Translations under genes and position numbers: made by a program
Assembly: GCA_018806985.1 (NCBI GenBank)
Contig: JADANN010000099.1
Location: 1,488,001 to 1,552,000, forward strand
From: Angiostrongylus vasorum
Lineage: Eukaryota > Nematoda > Chromadorea > Rhabditida > Metastrongylidae
DNA length: 64,000 nt
Direction of reading: 5' to 3'
In this document: piece by piece, positions 34,685 through 45,842 of the stretch
Numbering within the stretch: the stretch's first letter is position 1
How the letters are laid out: every line of letters begins with the position of its first letter
Notes under the pieces: generated by a model
The model's database searches: none
What the model saw: only the letters and a program-made list of their open reading frames with translations
What the model was told of the DNA's origin: nothing

Positions 34685-34713
34685 CTGAAGAAGACGAAAC
34701 CGGCCGAAACGTC
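34685..34713 (+). ncRNA. hammerhead-like motif, right PLE end
   Basis: Reads CTGAAGA, AGACGAAACCGGCC, GAAA, CGTC. CUGANGA, GAAA and the GUC triplet are all intact. Stem II is one base longer and paired poorly, and stem I is weak. It lies just after the PLE endonuclease remnant, which ties the motif family to PLEs. Confidence 0.55.
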
Positions 34714-34805
34714 ACCATTACGGTCAATAAGGAATAAAGCAAAACGTCATGTTTGCTCAACAAGAATATAAAGAATTATTTGATCAGTGCCGAAATTAAT
34801 AGAAA

Positions 34806-35518
34806 ATCAATCGTTCACGTGAAAACGTATTGCAAACATTGCCTCTAACAAAGCTGAAAAGGTACTGAGACTTATCAGGACTTCTCGAAAAAATAACCAT
34901 CAGTTGTTCCACTGCAGATTTTAGATGGCATAAAAAAATTTTCCCGATCTCGCAAGTCCATAAGATTCGAATAAGAGCAGGCTGCTTAGTTGGTGGTTAG
35001 CCCATTTTAGGATTAGTATAGGTGCATTGATGTAGTATTAGAATACCCGTAAGCGCTAGGAAGTGTTGGGCAGCTTCTGCTGAGTCTATTTCAGTAATTT
35101 TATATCCACTCATTTCACACACGGCCATGATTCATATTAGAGATTGAAAGTGAAATAGCGCACAAATCGCCGACCAATCAACTCATCTGGAAGAAGGCCT
35201 TCGTAAACGATTAAGGGAGAGTACGGCCTCTCACGAGCCACGTTCGAGATAACATCTGTGTTAAACAAGCAATCGATTTGACCTTTTATCGTCAAGCTAC
35301 TTATTAGTGCGAAGAGTGCGATAAAAACTATGCCTGTCGAAATAAGCAAGTGAAAAGGAAATGCATTAGATCCAGTGTATTTCGTCTACATCGCCCACCC
35401 TCACACAGGAATCGCATGCACTGCATCTCGGGCACTATGTTTTGTGAAATAGGGGTTGCGGTAGCACTGTCTTACAGTACTGTTGACAGAATGCTAGTAG
35501 GATAAAGTGGTCGCCTTT
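34806..35518. other. no gene seen
   Basis: A 70-codon minus frame (35137-35349) starts with hydrophobic residues like a membrane segment, but its first codon is TTG and no splice partner was found. Confidence 0.4.
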
Positions 35519-35612
35519 AATTTGCTGCCTATTCATTTTTCATGGCAGGTATGACGTGAAATGTAACCACAGAGATGCCGAGATATATTGCACCACTCCG
35601 GACCGCAGGTTC
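35519..35612 (+). repeat. family C fragment
   Basis: Only the first 94 bp: 'tttgctgcctattcattttt' to 'ccactccggaccgcagg'. Confidence 0.6.
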
Positions 35613-36305
35613 TCCTAAAATACATTTGAAAGCTGAGTAGTAGTTTTGCCTTCGGATTCGTTTTGAAGAACATCTGATGAGCGTGCTTCTTGTTGCTGTT
35701 GTTCTTAGTAGCCACAGATGAGCTTCAATAAACGCTAAAACTGATTCATCTGCCGTATTTCTAATGTTTGCGTTTCTCCCTCATCTCTTCGTCGGATCAC
35801 TGCAGAAGCGACGAAGTTTGTTCCTTGCTGGATCGATTACCGACGTCGAATTCCATTCATATCCACACCGGTTGTCCTCGCTATTCGATCTGTGTATAGC
35901 CGACAATGAGTGTCATGTGGTCGGTGCTGGCAGAGCAATAGAGGATATGAATGGGGTGCAGTGTTTATCCAGCTTTTATTTGTCCTGAACAATCGATAGT
36001 ACTAGATCTTCGGCCAACATTTAACGCGCTCCGCACTGGTCATCAATCTCGTAGGTATGTTCTTCTCAAGGTTTTGTTAAATATTACTATGTTTTTTTAT
36101 TCTGACCTATCTCATATTACCTTCTTTACACCTGCTTCTTTCTTATTGAACGCGTTGCGATAACAGCGCTAAGGATATCAGTGCCGATATTGCAATTCAC
36201 AGTAGCATCCACCAAAAGCTCTTGTTCTACAGCAACGATGATCTGTTATTGTTACTAATCAAAAAACTACACTTTATTGTTTTCTGATATGTACATGGTT
36301 GTGTG
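35613..36305. other. no gene seen
   Basis: No supported exon or repeat. Confidence 0.4.
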
Positions 36306-36572
36306 GCGTGGCACATGTGGCGCAGTGTTCGGAAGCACGCTGCAATACGCATGGGATCGATTCCCGCGTCCATGGCCCACCAAGCCTTCCATCCCTCCGG
36401 GGTCGGAAAATTGGTACCAGACTTGTCTGGGAGGATAGCAGCACTGGCTCGATACATCAGTAGGTTACCGCGAGTCACTGTAAAGCCAGACATGCATTCA
36501 ACCACCTTCAACGATACTTAGTGAAGTCGGATGCATGGGGCATCCCTAAGCGATTTATCAACGCCGAAAACT
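36306..36572 (+). repeat. SINE-like family A, full length
   Basis: Head 'acatgtggcgcagtgttcgg', B-box-like 'gggatcgattccc', central domain 'ggaaaattggtaccagactt', tail 'gatttatcaacgccgaaaac'. Confidence 0.75.
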
Positions 36573-37942
36573 TTTATGAGCTTTCATATGGTTATTTCTT
36601 CAACTGTACAATTACTTGCATTAAATTCCTGCACACATATTTATCCTACTAATTCACTTATGCTGTGAAATAAAACGTATTGGACACAGCGTTTTTAGTG
36701 AGTAGCAAAGCATGATGGAGGGAAAAAGGATTTTTCCAGAATCAATGCGTAACTCGATTCAGACGGACGCGTTGTTCATCGTGACCTCCATAGTGGCGTT
36801 GAAAGTTGGGCTAACGGAATCCCGAAGTAAGCGGACCATTTCCACAGTTCACACCACTCTCTCAAATGATATTTACATAAGCTGATCGTAATTTATATGC
36901 ACATCAAATTTTTCTTATATGACCGTTCAGGTTACGGAGAATATGACAGTCACCGTACAATAACTTCATCATCCACTTTCATTGCCAGCGTTTGTTAATC
37001 TTACAAAAACATGCGTACTGCGCAAGAGCAGTTATACCTTAATTTTTTTACTGATTAAATCTCAGCCAAGGCCTTCGGACAAAGTTGTGCCCTAATACAT
37101 CTTCCCAGAATTTCATTTATACCATCTTCATGCTTCAGGTAACTGCTACAGTTGTGCTTCTACAAACATGAAATCGGTAAGAACATAGATTATGAACGAT
37201 ATTTTATTAATTGCTTTGTTTATCCAATTATTGGACTGAACCAGTGATTTTCAAAGGACCACCGAAACTATTCCAAATAGATAGGGAAAGTTATGGTGTC
37301 CAGTCAGTCGAGAGCTTTTAAAATTCCATCGAGGAGGCGAAATGCCAAAGTATCATGGGATGAAAAGGCACTCAAAGTGAGCATGAACCCACATGTCACT
37401 TAGTTCATCGTCATCATTCGCGTTGCACTTTTGTTTGTTCTTGCGGTTATTCATCGTCAGAAGATAAACGGTGATTTGATTCTAAAGACCAGAATTTCTG
37501 AATAGCATTTGTAATGCTCCGCAATGCATTATCCACCTCATTGACTCTCATGAGCGCTTCTGTGTGTTGACTTGGAATGTAGAGCTGGTTTTTGTCTGCG
37601 CAGCACCATTTTCCAAGCTGAGCGGGGGCTAGATCTAAACCACTGTGCTAGGGAGTGATTTCCACGCTGGCAACAGTGCGGCCACTTGCTATGAAGTAAC
37701 TTGGTGAAGCCCTAACACGGATTTGGAGAACGAAGAGAAGGGAAGTCTTGCTTAACCGGTAATTTACCAACCAACTGGAATTCTCGTGGTCCCGCACGAT
37801 GCTTCATGATTCTTGAAGATGGCTATTCAAGTGTTATATGTTTAGCATATTGTTCCCATTGCTACTTCTAATTTTTAACACATTCTCTAAGAATTACGAG
37901 TTGCGAAGTTCAGTAAATAGGAAATAAAAAGATGGGGCTTAC
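36573..37942. other. no gene seen
   Basis: 1.4 kb without a supported exon or a repeat that has another copy here. Confidence 0.4.
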
Positions 37943-38204
37943 CAACTTGTTTCACAGCAAGGTCGGCTGAGCAAAGCGTTCCAGTGTTAGACCTAAATTC
38001 GCTACCTCGACGAACATGTAATTGGGAGACAAATCCCCAATCTAAGTCGGATTGGTCAATGTCATAAACTTTATCTAAAGTGCTTAAAGCACTGAGAGCA
38101 CTCTCTGTTCGAGCACCTGTTACTGTATTTTTCAAATGCTGGTTGATGACGAGATTTGCTTTTCTTGCAAGAAACAAGCAGAAGTCGCCCATATTGGTTT
38201 CCAT
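37943..38204 (-). CDS. candidate exon of an unrecognised gene
   Basis: An open minus frame from an ATG at 38204 gives 87 codons and ends at a good donor (GTTG then GTAAGCC). It contains DIDQSDLDWGFVSQLHVRRG and a serine/threonine-rich start, and has no transmembrane stretch. I do not recognise the family. No partner exon with matching phase was found. A shorter plus frame overlaps it. The composition and the clean donor are the only evidence. Confidence 0.3.
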
Positions 38205-39684
38205 GGACGTCGAAATCCATTTAAACGATTTCCTCTCACTATACCTCTCGTCGTTACAATGAAAAAGTCTTTGATTATCTTTATGATCTCCTTTCTAATC
38301 AGAAAAGTCGTGGACTATCTTCGTTATGTTTTCTCTGGAAGGAAAAAGCCGTTGATGATGAGTAAAGCCGTAAACTGATGATCACACGGTTTCTAGGACC
38401 GTAGCCCATTTGTTAGCAAAGTCAGAGTGGTCCACGCTCGATACTTTCCAGTTTGAAAAGTCGATGCTACTATCACGCAAGACCGAGACAACTCCGAAAC
38501 ATACGGGTTTTCGAACTGTCGTGAAACTTTCTTGGTCATATTGAAGAACAACGAGAAGTGCTTTGGGTTTATTATGAGTTTATACTCAAAAAATTGTAAA
38601 GAAACATACTTCAGGAGCTCCGATGAATAACATACGGCTATACGTTGAGGTTGTCGAACATCTCACGAAAATCGAAAGCACTTTCTCACTTACTAGAGCA
38701 CTTAAGCAGCATCTCATTTCAACTAGCTGAAGCCTGAGCACATTTTTTCATTCGTTCATTTGTTTTGAGATCTTCGCACACGGTTATGTTTTTGTTTCGA
38801 TTATGGTAATGTTCTCGTACTATCTAGTAATCTATAGGTGGTTTACAGCTATGAATACTGATCGATTCTAGCTATGAACTTGTATGGAAATTGTGTAGGT
38901 GTTCATCCTAGGAGAGGCTTGCATTCATTTGGAGTCCACTCTACGGTTCTTCCTATCCATCTATCGTCTGTCCTTCTTATTGTACGACCGACCTATCTAT
39001 CTTTTGCTGTCGATATGTAATCTCATGGGCCTTGAAGATAGGATAGGTCTCGATGACCAAGCTATACTTCACAAGACATCGCTCAAGCGCTATGTGGGTG
39101 GTGACGAAAATTTTCGTCATGGGTCAAATATCGGTCCACATCTGCGCTGAACAACAGAGCGGTAGTGGAACCGTTAACTCGAAAGGGTGAGCACGAAGTT
39201 TCGGGAACCCTGATTGTTAGGTGGCATTTCTGAAACACTTGGACTCCGTCCATGGTGCTGTCCTTCGTTTCTGTAACTCCTCCTTCATGTTGTTCTCTTG
39301 GTCATTGGCCGTCCAAGGTACACGTTGGATGTGGTGTGCCTAATCGGGAACAATCCAGTTGATTTATCTACTTTCGCAATAATTAATCGAATCTAGTTCA
39401 AGTTCACAATTCAAGTGTTCTTCGGTAAAATTTGGAGTGAAATTGATTTAAGATTTGGAATAAGATTACTACAATGTGCTATTCACAAACGTTTTCGATT
39501 TACAGAATTTCATCACCAAGCAACGAGGGCCTCCCAATCGAAAGCAGGAACCATTAACTTTCGACAATAATTGCAATGAGGATCCTTGGATTATAAAGGT
39601 TCATTTATACCAGTATAACTTCAAAATATTTTATTAACTCATTTCTAGCGAACAAGCATCCCATTAAATTATTTTCTGCAAAAC
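38205..39684. other. no gene seen
   Basis: 1.5 kb with only short overlapping frames and no repeat copies. Confidence 0.4.
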
Positions 39685-39940
39685 AATCACTGTGATGCTG
39701 AGATATGAGCAAAACTTGGGACGCCAGTTGAGATTCGAACCCGTGATTATCCTTGCCTCTGGTCACATGTTATCCACTGCACCACTAAAACCCTTCGATT
39801 TCTCTTTCTCTCAGGCAATTTTCTGCGATAACGGTGCTATCAGCAATCTCTGGTCAACGGGAATAATCTAGGGGTCACAAATCGGCATTAAACCCAAATA
39901 AGCTGAAGCCACAACCGAAATCACAATGTTTAACTTTCTG
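39685..39940 (+). repeat. family C, diverged
   Basis: From 'gtgatgctgagatatgagc' to 'cacaaccgaaatcacaatg'. The tRNA-like block reads 'gagattcgaacccgtga'. Confidence 0.65.
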
Positions 39941-40075
39941 ACTTACTGCCTATTATTTTTTCATAACAAATTATTATGTGAAATACAACCACAATATTGC
40001 TGAGATACGAGCAAAACTCAAAACCTCAGTTGAGCTTCGAACACAGGAGCTCTCGGAAAGAGTAATCGCGGTACG
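39941..40075 (+). repeat. family C fragment, tandem to the previous copy
   Basis: Starts 'ttaactttctgacttactgc' directly at the end of the preceding copy and ends within the tRNA-like block ('gagcttcgaacacagga'). Confidence 0.6.
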
Positions 40076-40301
40076 AAAGTAACGGGAAGCAGAAAAGTGG
40101 TATTTTTATTGCACAAAATAGTGAAACTATTAGAACCGCACCCGAAAGAGAGATATGAGAGGAAAAGTAACTGGCATAACAAAACAGAACAACATCGCCT
40201 ATGAGGTTTCTATAAATTTTTAGAATACAAGTTAGCTTCTGTAAAGTGTTACGATTCTCCTTTGAATTGTCTTGCTCTGCATTTCCTTTTCACCGTTGCG
40301 T

Positions 40302-40370
40302 AATCGCATCTAGCACAGAGGTTAGAGTGCTTGCAATACACACGTGGTCATTGGTCCGATCAGCCTGCCC
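40302..40370 (+). repeat. SINE-like family A head only
   Basis: 'cacagaggttagagtgctt' and 'gcaatacacacgtggtc' match the head of the copy at 13938. The body is missing. Confidence 0.5.
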
Positions 40371-40825
40371 GATCTTATCAAACATTCCAAGTTCACACGC
40401 TGTCGCGTATCACCAGAATCGCGCGGGACCGTCGCGATCACCTGTTGGCCCGGGAAATGCAGAGATATAGTGGGCGGTGTGGCTTGCACGTCGTTGCGAT
40501 TGGAGCATGTTTTATGTGAATGAGTCATTTGTTTGCGATCAAGTCATTATTTTGGTTGCAGCGAATTTAAATCACCACGACTAGGACAGTGTTGCTGAGC
40601 AGAGCATTTTTCTCCTTCCCCCATTGCTATGTTAGATTTGTTTATTGAGATCAAATTTATCAGGTACAGTATACTTCCACTTAAAGCGCAGTGCGTTTCC
40701 ATATCCATGAGACTTTTAACAAAACCTTGTTCAGATACGTGATTTATTTTAACATGCACTATTTAATGATATGAAATTTTTATGCCGCGCACATGATTTT
40801 GTTCTACTGGTCATTTATCACAAGG
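40371..40825. other. no gene seen
   Basis: No supported exon or repeat. Confidence 0.4.
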
Positions 40826-41055
40826 AAGGTATCGCAGTGGTTATGGGTAACCTACAATATAGCCTTGTTCGCTGGTTCAAGCTTCCGTTCCGGACTAACC
40901 AAGTCGGCTATCCCTTTTGACGTCTGAACGCACCCAAACGTGTCTACGAGAACAACAACATTGACTTGTACTTCGGTACGATCCGCCAGGTCGTCTAGGC
41001 CAACTAGTGACGCATAATTAGGAACTGGTCAGTGCTGAGCGCTTTAGGCTCTTTT
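40826..41055 (+). repeat. SINE-like copy, strongly diverged
   Basis: The A-box-like 'tatcgcagtggttatgggt' and B-box-like 'cgctggttcaagctt' spacing match family A or B heads. The body is only loosely similar ('cggactaaccaagtcggcta'). Confidence 0.4.
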
Positions 41056-41905
41056 ATCACCTCAATCCATCCATCTAGCTAAGTTGCCTGGCGTCATAAT
41101 TCAATATTCATCCATGTTGCTTGCCAGAAACGCTCGAGAGAACTAATTACGATTGCCCAGTTATTTTTAGAGATCCATTTATATTTTTTTCAGCAACGTT
41201 CAACAGTTACGTGTGAGACAAAGTGCTTCAAGTGGCAACAACTGCTGAATAATTCTGGTAAATATTGAAAGAGTTTACAGCCTCTCATTATGCTTTTTAA
41301 TGCAGCCACTGTCATCGTCGGCAGATTTCCACGACGAACTCGGTGTTCCAGATCGACTGGAGTAGCGTGATTATAACCCTCTCTTCCCACTAATCAATAA
41401 GTACCCGTTGCTTCGACAACGTTGAATAGTTGTTTCTTTTCATGCTTTGTCATCGGTTATAGTTCAGCTCTGCCATTGTAGGCTCATTCTCGGTGATGAC
41501 GCTTCGCGGTTGCTACAACAGGATATTCGACATGATGAACCCAACCACAATCCCAGTTCCTGACAACAATTTCTGCACGTGGGGTGAGGTTCGTGTAAAC
41601 GGCTTTAAGCAGTAATTCCTACTAAAGAGTTAAGATACTAAAGAACTATGAATTGGCTTTCTAAAGTTTTTTTTTGCGGATTTTCTACTTTTTTTTCAAA
41701 GCTGTGACATTGCACTCTTGATGTTAAGGCAGTAGAACTCTTCAGTTTATTCTAGTTTAGTTGAATTCTCACTTCATACTTGTTAGCGGACCAAATGACA
41801 TCGATGACAACCCTTGACAAAGACATTCTGACAGTATGGTCATCTTCAGGAAAAAAGAAGTGATCAAAAACCTGGAGATGCGTTCTTTTCCAACAATGGC
41901 TACAT
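41056..41905. other. no gene seen
   Basis: A 63-codon minus frame at 41752-41943 overlaps the candidate exon below in another frame. Nothing else stands out. Confidence 0.35.
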
Positions 41906-42296
41906 TTATTTACAAATCCATAATTGTCCAGTTCCAAAAGCATTGATTTTATAGGGAGTTAACTCAGCAATTGTTGAAACCTTTTTTAAATATTGCAGAC
42001 GGTTCTCAGGTAGACTGCATCGAGGTACGTTGTAGAACATCTCAGAAAGCTCAACTCCAATTGTAAAAACTGAGGTTGGCTTGTAAAGGAAACACTGTAG
42101 ACGACTCCGTCTTTCACCGATTTCCGTGCTTTGCCCTGGTGAAATGGCCTGCTGTATTCGGGAATTTGTGGCCACCATTCCCCCGCCGAGAATGGCGAGC
42201 TGGGATTTGGAAAAATATTCGATCGCAGTCAGACTATACTGGAGACTCTCAGTGAAACCCGAAGTTCCTTCACGGTAACATTCCACCATTGCCGAG
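41906..42296 (-). CDS. candidate coding exon of an unrecognised gene
   Basis: After an acceptor TGATTTCAG at 42297 the minus frame stays open for about 130 codons to a TAA at 41906-41908. It includes SLQYSLTAIEYFSKSQLAIL and GGGMVATNSRIQQAI, a pattern of an amphipathic helix followed by a beta strand. I do not recognise the family. A possible donor (AAG then GTTTCAAC) lies near 41970. Length and acceptor support coding; lack of a partner exon and of a homologue limits confidence. Confidence 0.35.
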
Positions 42297-42619
42297 CTGA
42301 AATCAGGCACAGTTAGTTTTTGACTTCCAACCAAAATAATTTTGGACTTCCAACATCTCGGTGTTTCGCAGCACAATGTAACCGTCTTGTAGTAGTAAAG
42401 ACTGTACCATCTGGTTCAAAAGTGTCCCAACCACTTTTTTATGATAACTTCCGTCTTAGTCAACAAAATTTATTCTATGCGTCGTAAATTACTAGATTCG
42501 CCTCTCATCAGCAGTATTTTCCAAGGTTATTACCCCTCTACTCTAAACAGAAACTTTAGACAAAGACACAAAGCGTTCTAGTGAGTGAAGTCAAACGTTG
42601 CACCCATGTTTCTCTGGAA

Positions 42620-42790
42620 AAATCGAAATAAATTTAAAGAATCGATGGAATACACAGTTCAATAATTCAACGTTTACTTGATGAGCAAATATGAGGTTGT
42701 TATTACAGTATTAATTCACTCACAATAGCCGACGTTTCAGCGGATTTCGCCTTCCTCCGAGCCTGGAAAGGCAGATGGTCGCCGTAGCCT
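42620..42790 (-). repeat. PLE terminal-repeat fragment
   Basis: Carries the hammerhead-like core at 42731-42759 and, further along the minus strand, 'aacctcatatttgctcatca', as at 17420 and 12690. Confidence 0.6.
42731..42759 (-). ncRNA. hammerhead-like motif, PLE minimal type
   Basis: The minus strand reads GGCT, CGGAGGA, AGGCGAAATCCGCT, GAAA, CGTC, GGCT. Stem II can form GGCG with CGCU around AAAUC. GAAACGUC is intact. One base of CUGANGA is changed (U to G). Flanks can form four stem I pairs with G-U pairs. Confidence 0.5.
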
Positions 42791-42999
42791 TCTTCTGATT
42801 TGAATTCCCATTTAGGAGCGGTTTAGATGTTTCATCTCTGTCTAAACATCTTGGTGAAGGTCACCGGTTCTCACATATGATTCAGTTCTTGTGCAAGCCA
42901 AAAAGAAATGAACCATTCCGTAAGGAGGGAAGTGGAAAGCACTTTGTGAAAAACATTTCCTGATAACCACAGTGATTTTAAGATAATCAAATGTTTTCT

Positions 43000-43110
43000 T
43001 CAATAAGCTGACACGAGATTGGTACTATGGAATTTACTAGGATACAATTGCTGATGTTTCGGCGGTTTCATCTTCTTCAGAGCCTGGAAAGGTCAAATGG
43101 ACAAGCGATC
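43000..43110 (-). repeat. PLE terminal-repeat fragment
   Basis: Same orientation as the fragment at 42620-42790, with the core about 322 bp away. The pair may be a tandem terminal repeat without the coding part. Confidence 0.55.
43053..43080 (-). ncRNA. hammerhead-like motif, PLE minimal type
   Basis: The minus strand reads GGCT, CTGAAGA, AGATGAAACCGCC, GAAA, CATC, AGC. CUGANGA and GAAA are intact. CGUC is CAUC, which changes the cleavage triplet GUC to AUC. GCU and AGC start stem I. Confidence 0.5.
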
Positions 43111-43236
43111 TACTCAGCCAAACACTTTCGTAACCCTTGCAGATAAAGCTTAACACATGAATTTGCATTCGCAAAATAAACAGCTTCGTTTAAACACCCA
43201 CCATTTATTTGTTTAATAGAAAGTCAGTCTTGAGAG

Positions 43237-43530
43237 ATGCTAAGATACTTGGAAAACTCCGGACCGTAGGAGACTGCGGTGAGGATCGAGCCACGCTATT
43301 ACCCTTTCCGGCAGCTCACGCGTTCACCACCACACCATGCGAGTCCAGTGGGTGATTGCTGATAGCATCTATAAGTTAAAAAATACGGTCTAGAGAAAGA
43401 CGAAGCTAAGGACCTGTATGGTGTGGCGGTGAACGATTTAGCTCCCCGAAGGGGGTAATAACGTGTTCGATCCCCACCGCAAACACCTGCAGTCCGGAGT
43501 TTTACAAACATCTCAGTATTACTGTGATTA
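43237..43530. repeat. family C foldback copy
   Basis: A plus arm 43237-43345 ('gatgctaagatacttggaaa' to 'accatgcgagtcc') is followed by a minus arm 43346-43530 ('gtgtggcggtgaacgattta' to 'tttacaaacatctcagtatt'). Confidence 0.65.
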
Positions 43531-44809
43531 CAATAATTAATGTTTTCCACAACGGTTACATCTAGGGGCAACTTGCACAGCATGCTTTTCGGCGTTTAAC
43601 CCAATCAGCTTGTGACGGCCTGTATGTCGTCTCCATGTTCCTATACCGGTTCTAGTGGCGCTTTCTTCTACGAAACGAAAAGTAAATGTAGTGGAAGGGC
43701 TCTTGCATCCAACATCACGCAAGTAGAGTTAGATCGTAAAGTTATTCGGCGAGGTTTTTTGCACGTTCCCACTACACGCCTTCCATGTGTTAACCAAGCA
43801 TGTCTGCGTGATCAAGGTGAAGATAACCACACGTAGAGTATGGCTAGAACAGTTATCCCTAACCCATGAAGAAGCAGAAATGTACATACTAGTGCTGCTA
43901 ACATATGGGCAGCAAGCTGACATCTGACCGCTTGTGTCCATCAAAAGCTTCTTTTTGTTGTAGCTTTCAATCACTTCTGGTGCAAATAAGTTGCGGGAAA
44001 CAGTTGCTTTATGAACGTTAGGCGGCATAATGGTGTCCACCTTATCATTTCAAATCAATACCATTGTAGTGCTCTAGTGAATGACCTGTGGAAGAAGACC
44101 CTTCTGGCTGCCGATGCGGATGGCCCTTCTCTGCGGTAAACCCTGAACCAAAGATGACTTTGTGTGTTAATCCAGCTATATAGGTATTGTTGCCAGTACG
44201 CGTAAAAATTCCGTAGGTGTAACCAACTCTCGGAGGCTGTTTGAACAATTAAGTCCGAAACTGTGGTGGGATGTACTCGCGGAAGGCGACTCTACTTAGG
44301 GTGTAACTGCGCTATGAAATCCAGTTGTTCAGCAGCAAAAATTTATTCAAAGCGATGAATAACCTGATTTATTATAAGGCGTAAAGTCACTGGAATTAAA
44401 TGTGGTGGTATAAAGCGAGAGGAAACAAGAGGAAGGAATCGACGGAGGTCTTTCAGAGATCATTCATATGTACCAAGTGGCAGTTACACTTTCCAAGCAT
44501 ATCTCAGCTCGTACTGAACTTTATCAGTTGAACTAGAAACTTCAGAGATCTAGAGATCTTAGCCAACAACATACACGTTTTCTTCACATTATGTATCTTA
44601 AACGAGCGCAAAAAAACGCACCTTAGAAATTTTATCTCCTTTTAGTTGCCTTCCTTTATTGATATATGAAACTTTTCTACAATTATATCAACTTGCCAAC
44701 TTCGTGAATCCCACGCTTACTGAAAATTGCCGGGAGTTACTAAAAAGTTGGCATCGTCCTTTGTGTGCGGCATACAAAGTCAATTTCCTAATCAGTATTT
44801 CTTACTTAA
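43531..44809. other. no supported gene
   Basis: Minus frames at 43537-44248 are open and contain a CNRCGKH end, but they switch frame without splice signals and match no family I know. Left unassigned. Confidence 0.35.
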
Positions 44810-45157
44810 TACCTGATACTTGAATGGACCGTCTTCACCGGTTGTGGTGCCCCCAGCAGAATCACCATTTTTCGGAGATCTGGTTAAGCCATTGCGGTTC
44901 CCTGGAATCCCGAGGTCAGCCTGGGCAAAGTGTGCCCCATGTCTTCAACACCACAGGCAGTCGCCGTTGCGACTTTGATACCAGGACGGTGGTGGGTCAT
45001 GGTATTGGTTTACTCCTAGCTAGGCTTCCTGATGGAAACGCCGGACTTCTTCTCAGCTTGGGAGACCCTGCCAGGGGATGAATCCCCCCGCTGTACCTCG
45101 CAGTGCGACACCCAGGGACACCTCCCAGTCACGATAAGGCGGTAAACCGTTGGGAGG
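44810..45157 (-). repeat. family D repeat, near full length
   Basis: Reverse copy from 'acctgatacttgaatggacc' to 'cacgataaggcggtaaaccg'. Confidence 0.72.
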
Positions 45158-45704
45158 AATCAGTATTTCAGCGTTTTTAATTTCCATTTGTTTCGATTGG
45201 TCGTGATGGTCGCGTGGGACGGACGGATGTAGGAAATTCCGAATTATATCCAACATAAACTGTAAAATCGCGGACGAGTTTTATTTTTTTGTGGTGTCCC
45301 CCGTGAAAATTTAGGCGTCCTCTTATTTGTGGGCCACTCTAGATTAAAGATCTAGTGTTCGCATACGTGCTAGAACAGAAATATCTTGATTCCATTGGAA
45401 AAATCTCTGGCGGATCTTGAAAACTTATGTGGCCAGGCATTGTGAATGAATGAATTTGGCGATCAATGTTGCTTCTAGCATCGCATTAGCAATAAACAGG
45501 CTCCAAATGAAGTTTCCAATAGTAGCCATTCAAAAAAAGATGTTGAAAACCATTCATTTCGCATCGTAAACAAATCCTATCCAATAAGAACTTCCTTAGA
45601 AGTTGTTCAAATCAATGACTCTGAGAAATCCGATTTGAAACAGTAGGCGTAGGAGCTGACGACGGGCTACTCGTGCTGGCCGCAGACGACGCGCTCTGTT
45701 TCAG
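45158..45704. other. no exon seen; GC-rich end
   Basis: The last 60 bases before the Ly6-like exon are markedly GC-rich compared with the neighbourhood. I could not find the upstream exons of that gene. Confidence 0.4.
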
Positions 45705-45842
45705 GCGCAGCTGACGTGTCTCTCCGACGCCTCCGTCATCGAGCACTCCTGCTGGTGCGACGGCGACTTCTGCAATACTGGCAGCACCATCTCGCTATTC
45801 AGAACCATTGTTGTGTCGATATTGTTGTTAAATAATTTTTAA
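45705..45842 (+). CDS. terminal exon of a Ly6/uPAR-like, probably GPI-anchored protein
   Basis: After the acceptor CTGTTTCAG the frame gives 45 residues and a TAA at 45840-45842. It contains HSCWCDGDFCN, the cysteine pattern (C-x-C, then CN) that closes a three-finger Ly6 domain. A hydrophobic C-terminal stretch (ISLFRTIVVSILLL) follows, as in GPI-signal or membrane-anchored members. An ATTAAA hexamer at 45854-45859 could be its poly(A) signal. Codon use is GC-rich in the first half. The N-terminal exons are not visible upstream, so this may be a truncated gene copy. An in-frame stop at 45657-45659 shows coding cannot extend far without an intron. Confidence 0.6.
   Translation, partial: AQLTCLSDASVIEHSCWCDGDFCNTGSTISLFRTIVVSILLLNNF

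Larger units (their letters stand above)
33440..34805 (+). mobile_element. Penelope-like element relic 2 with inverted terminal repeats
   Basis: Plus-strand RT and endonuclease remnants. APVIDLLPLL (about 33690) leads to FIDD at 33730-33741, where both catalytic aspartates survive. EYIKFTREKPKGKWLPFLNV follows near 33810-33870, then CGDEYVGQTDRPL (about 34178-34218), a GIY-YIG-type endonuclease start, then FRIKEHL and NPKMNRREEW near 34390. Stops and frameshifts make it inactive. Both ends carry the same terminal repeat in opposite orientation (33440-33610 minus, 34610-34805 plus), each with a hammerhead-like core. Confidence 0.72.

Noticed and set aside
35137..35349. A small secreted-looking protein with a hydrophobic start (minus strand)
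   Set aside because: The first codon is TTG, with no ATG or splice-linked exon upstream.
43537..44248. A minus-strand cysteine-containing protein, briefly compared with ribosomal protein L37
   Set aside because: The order of the basic and cysteine motifs is wrong for L37, and the frames do not join by splice signals.
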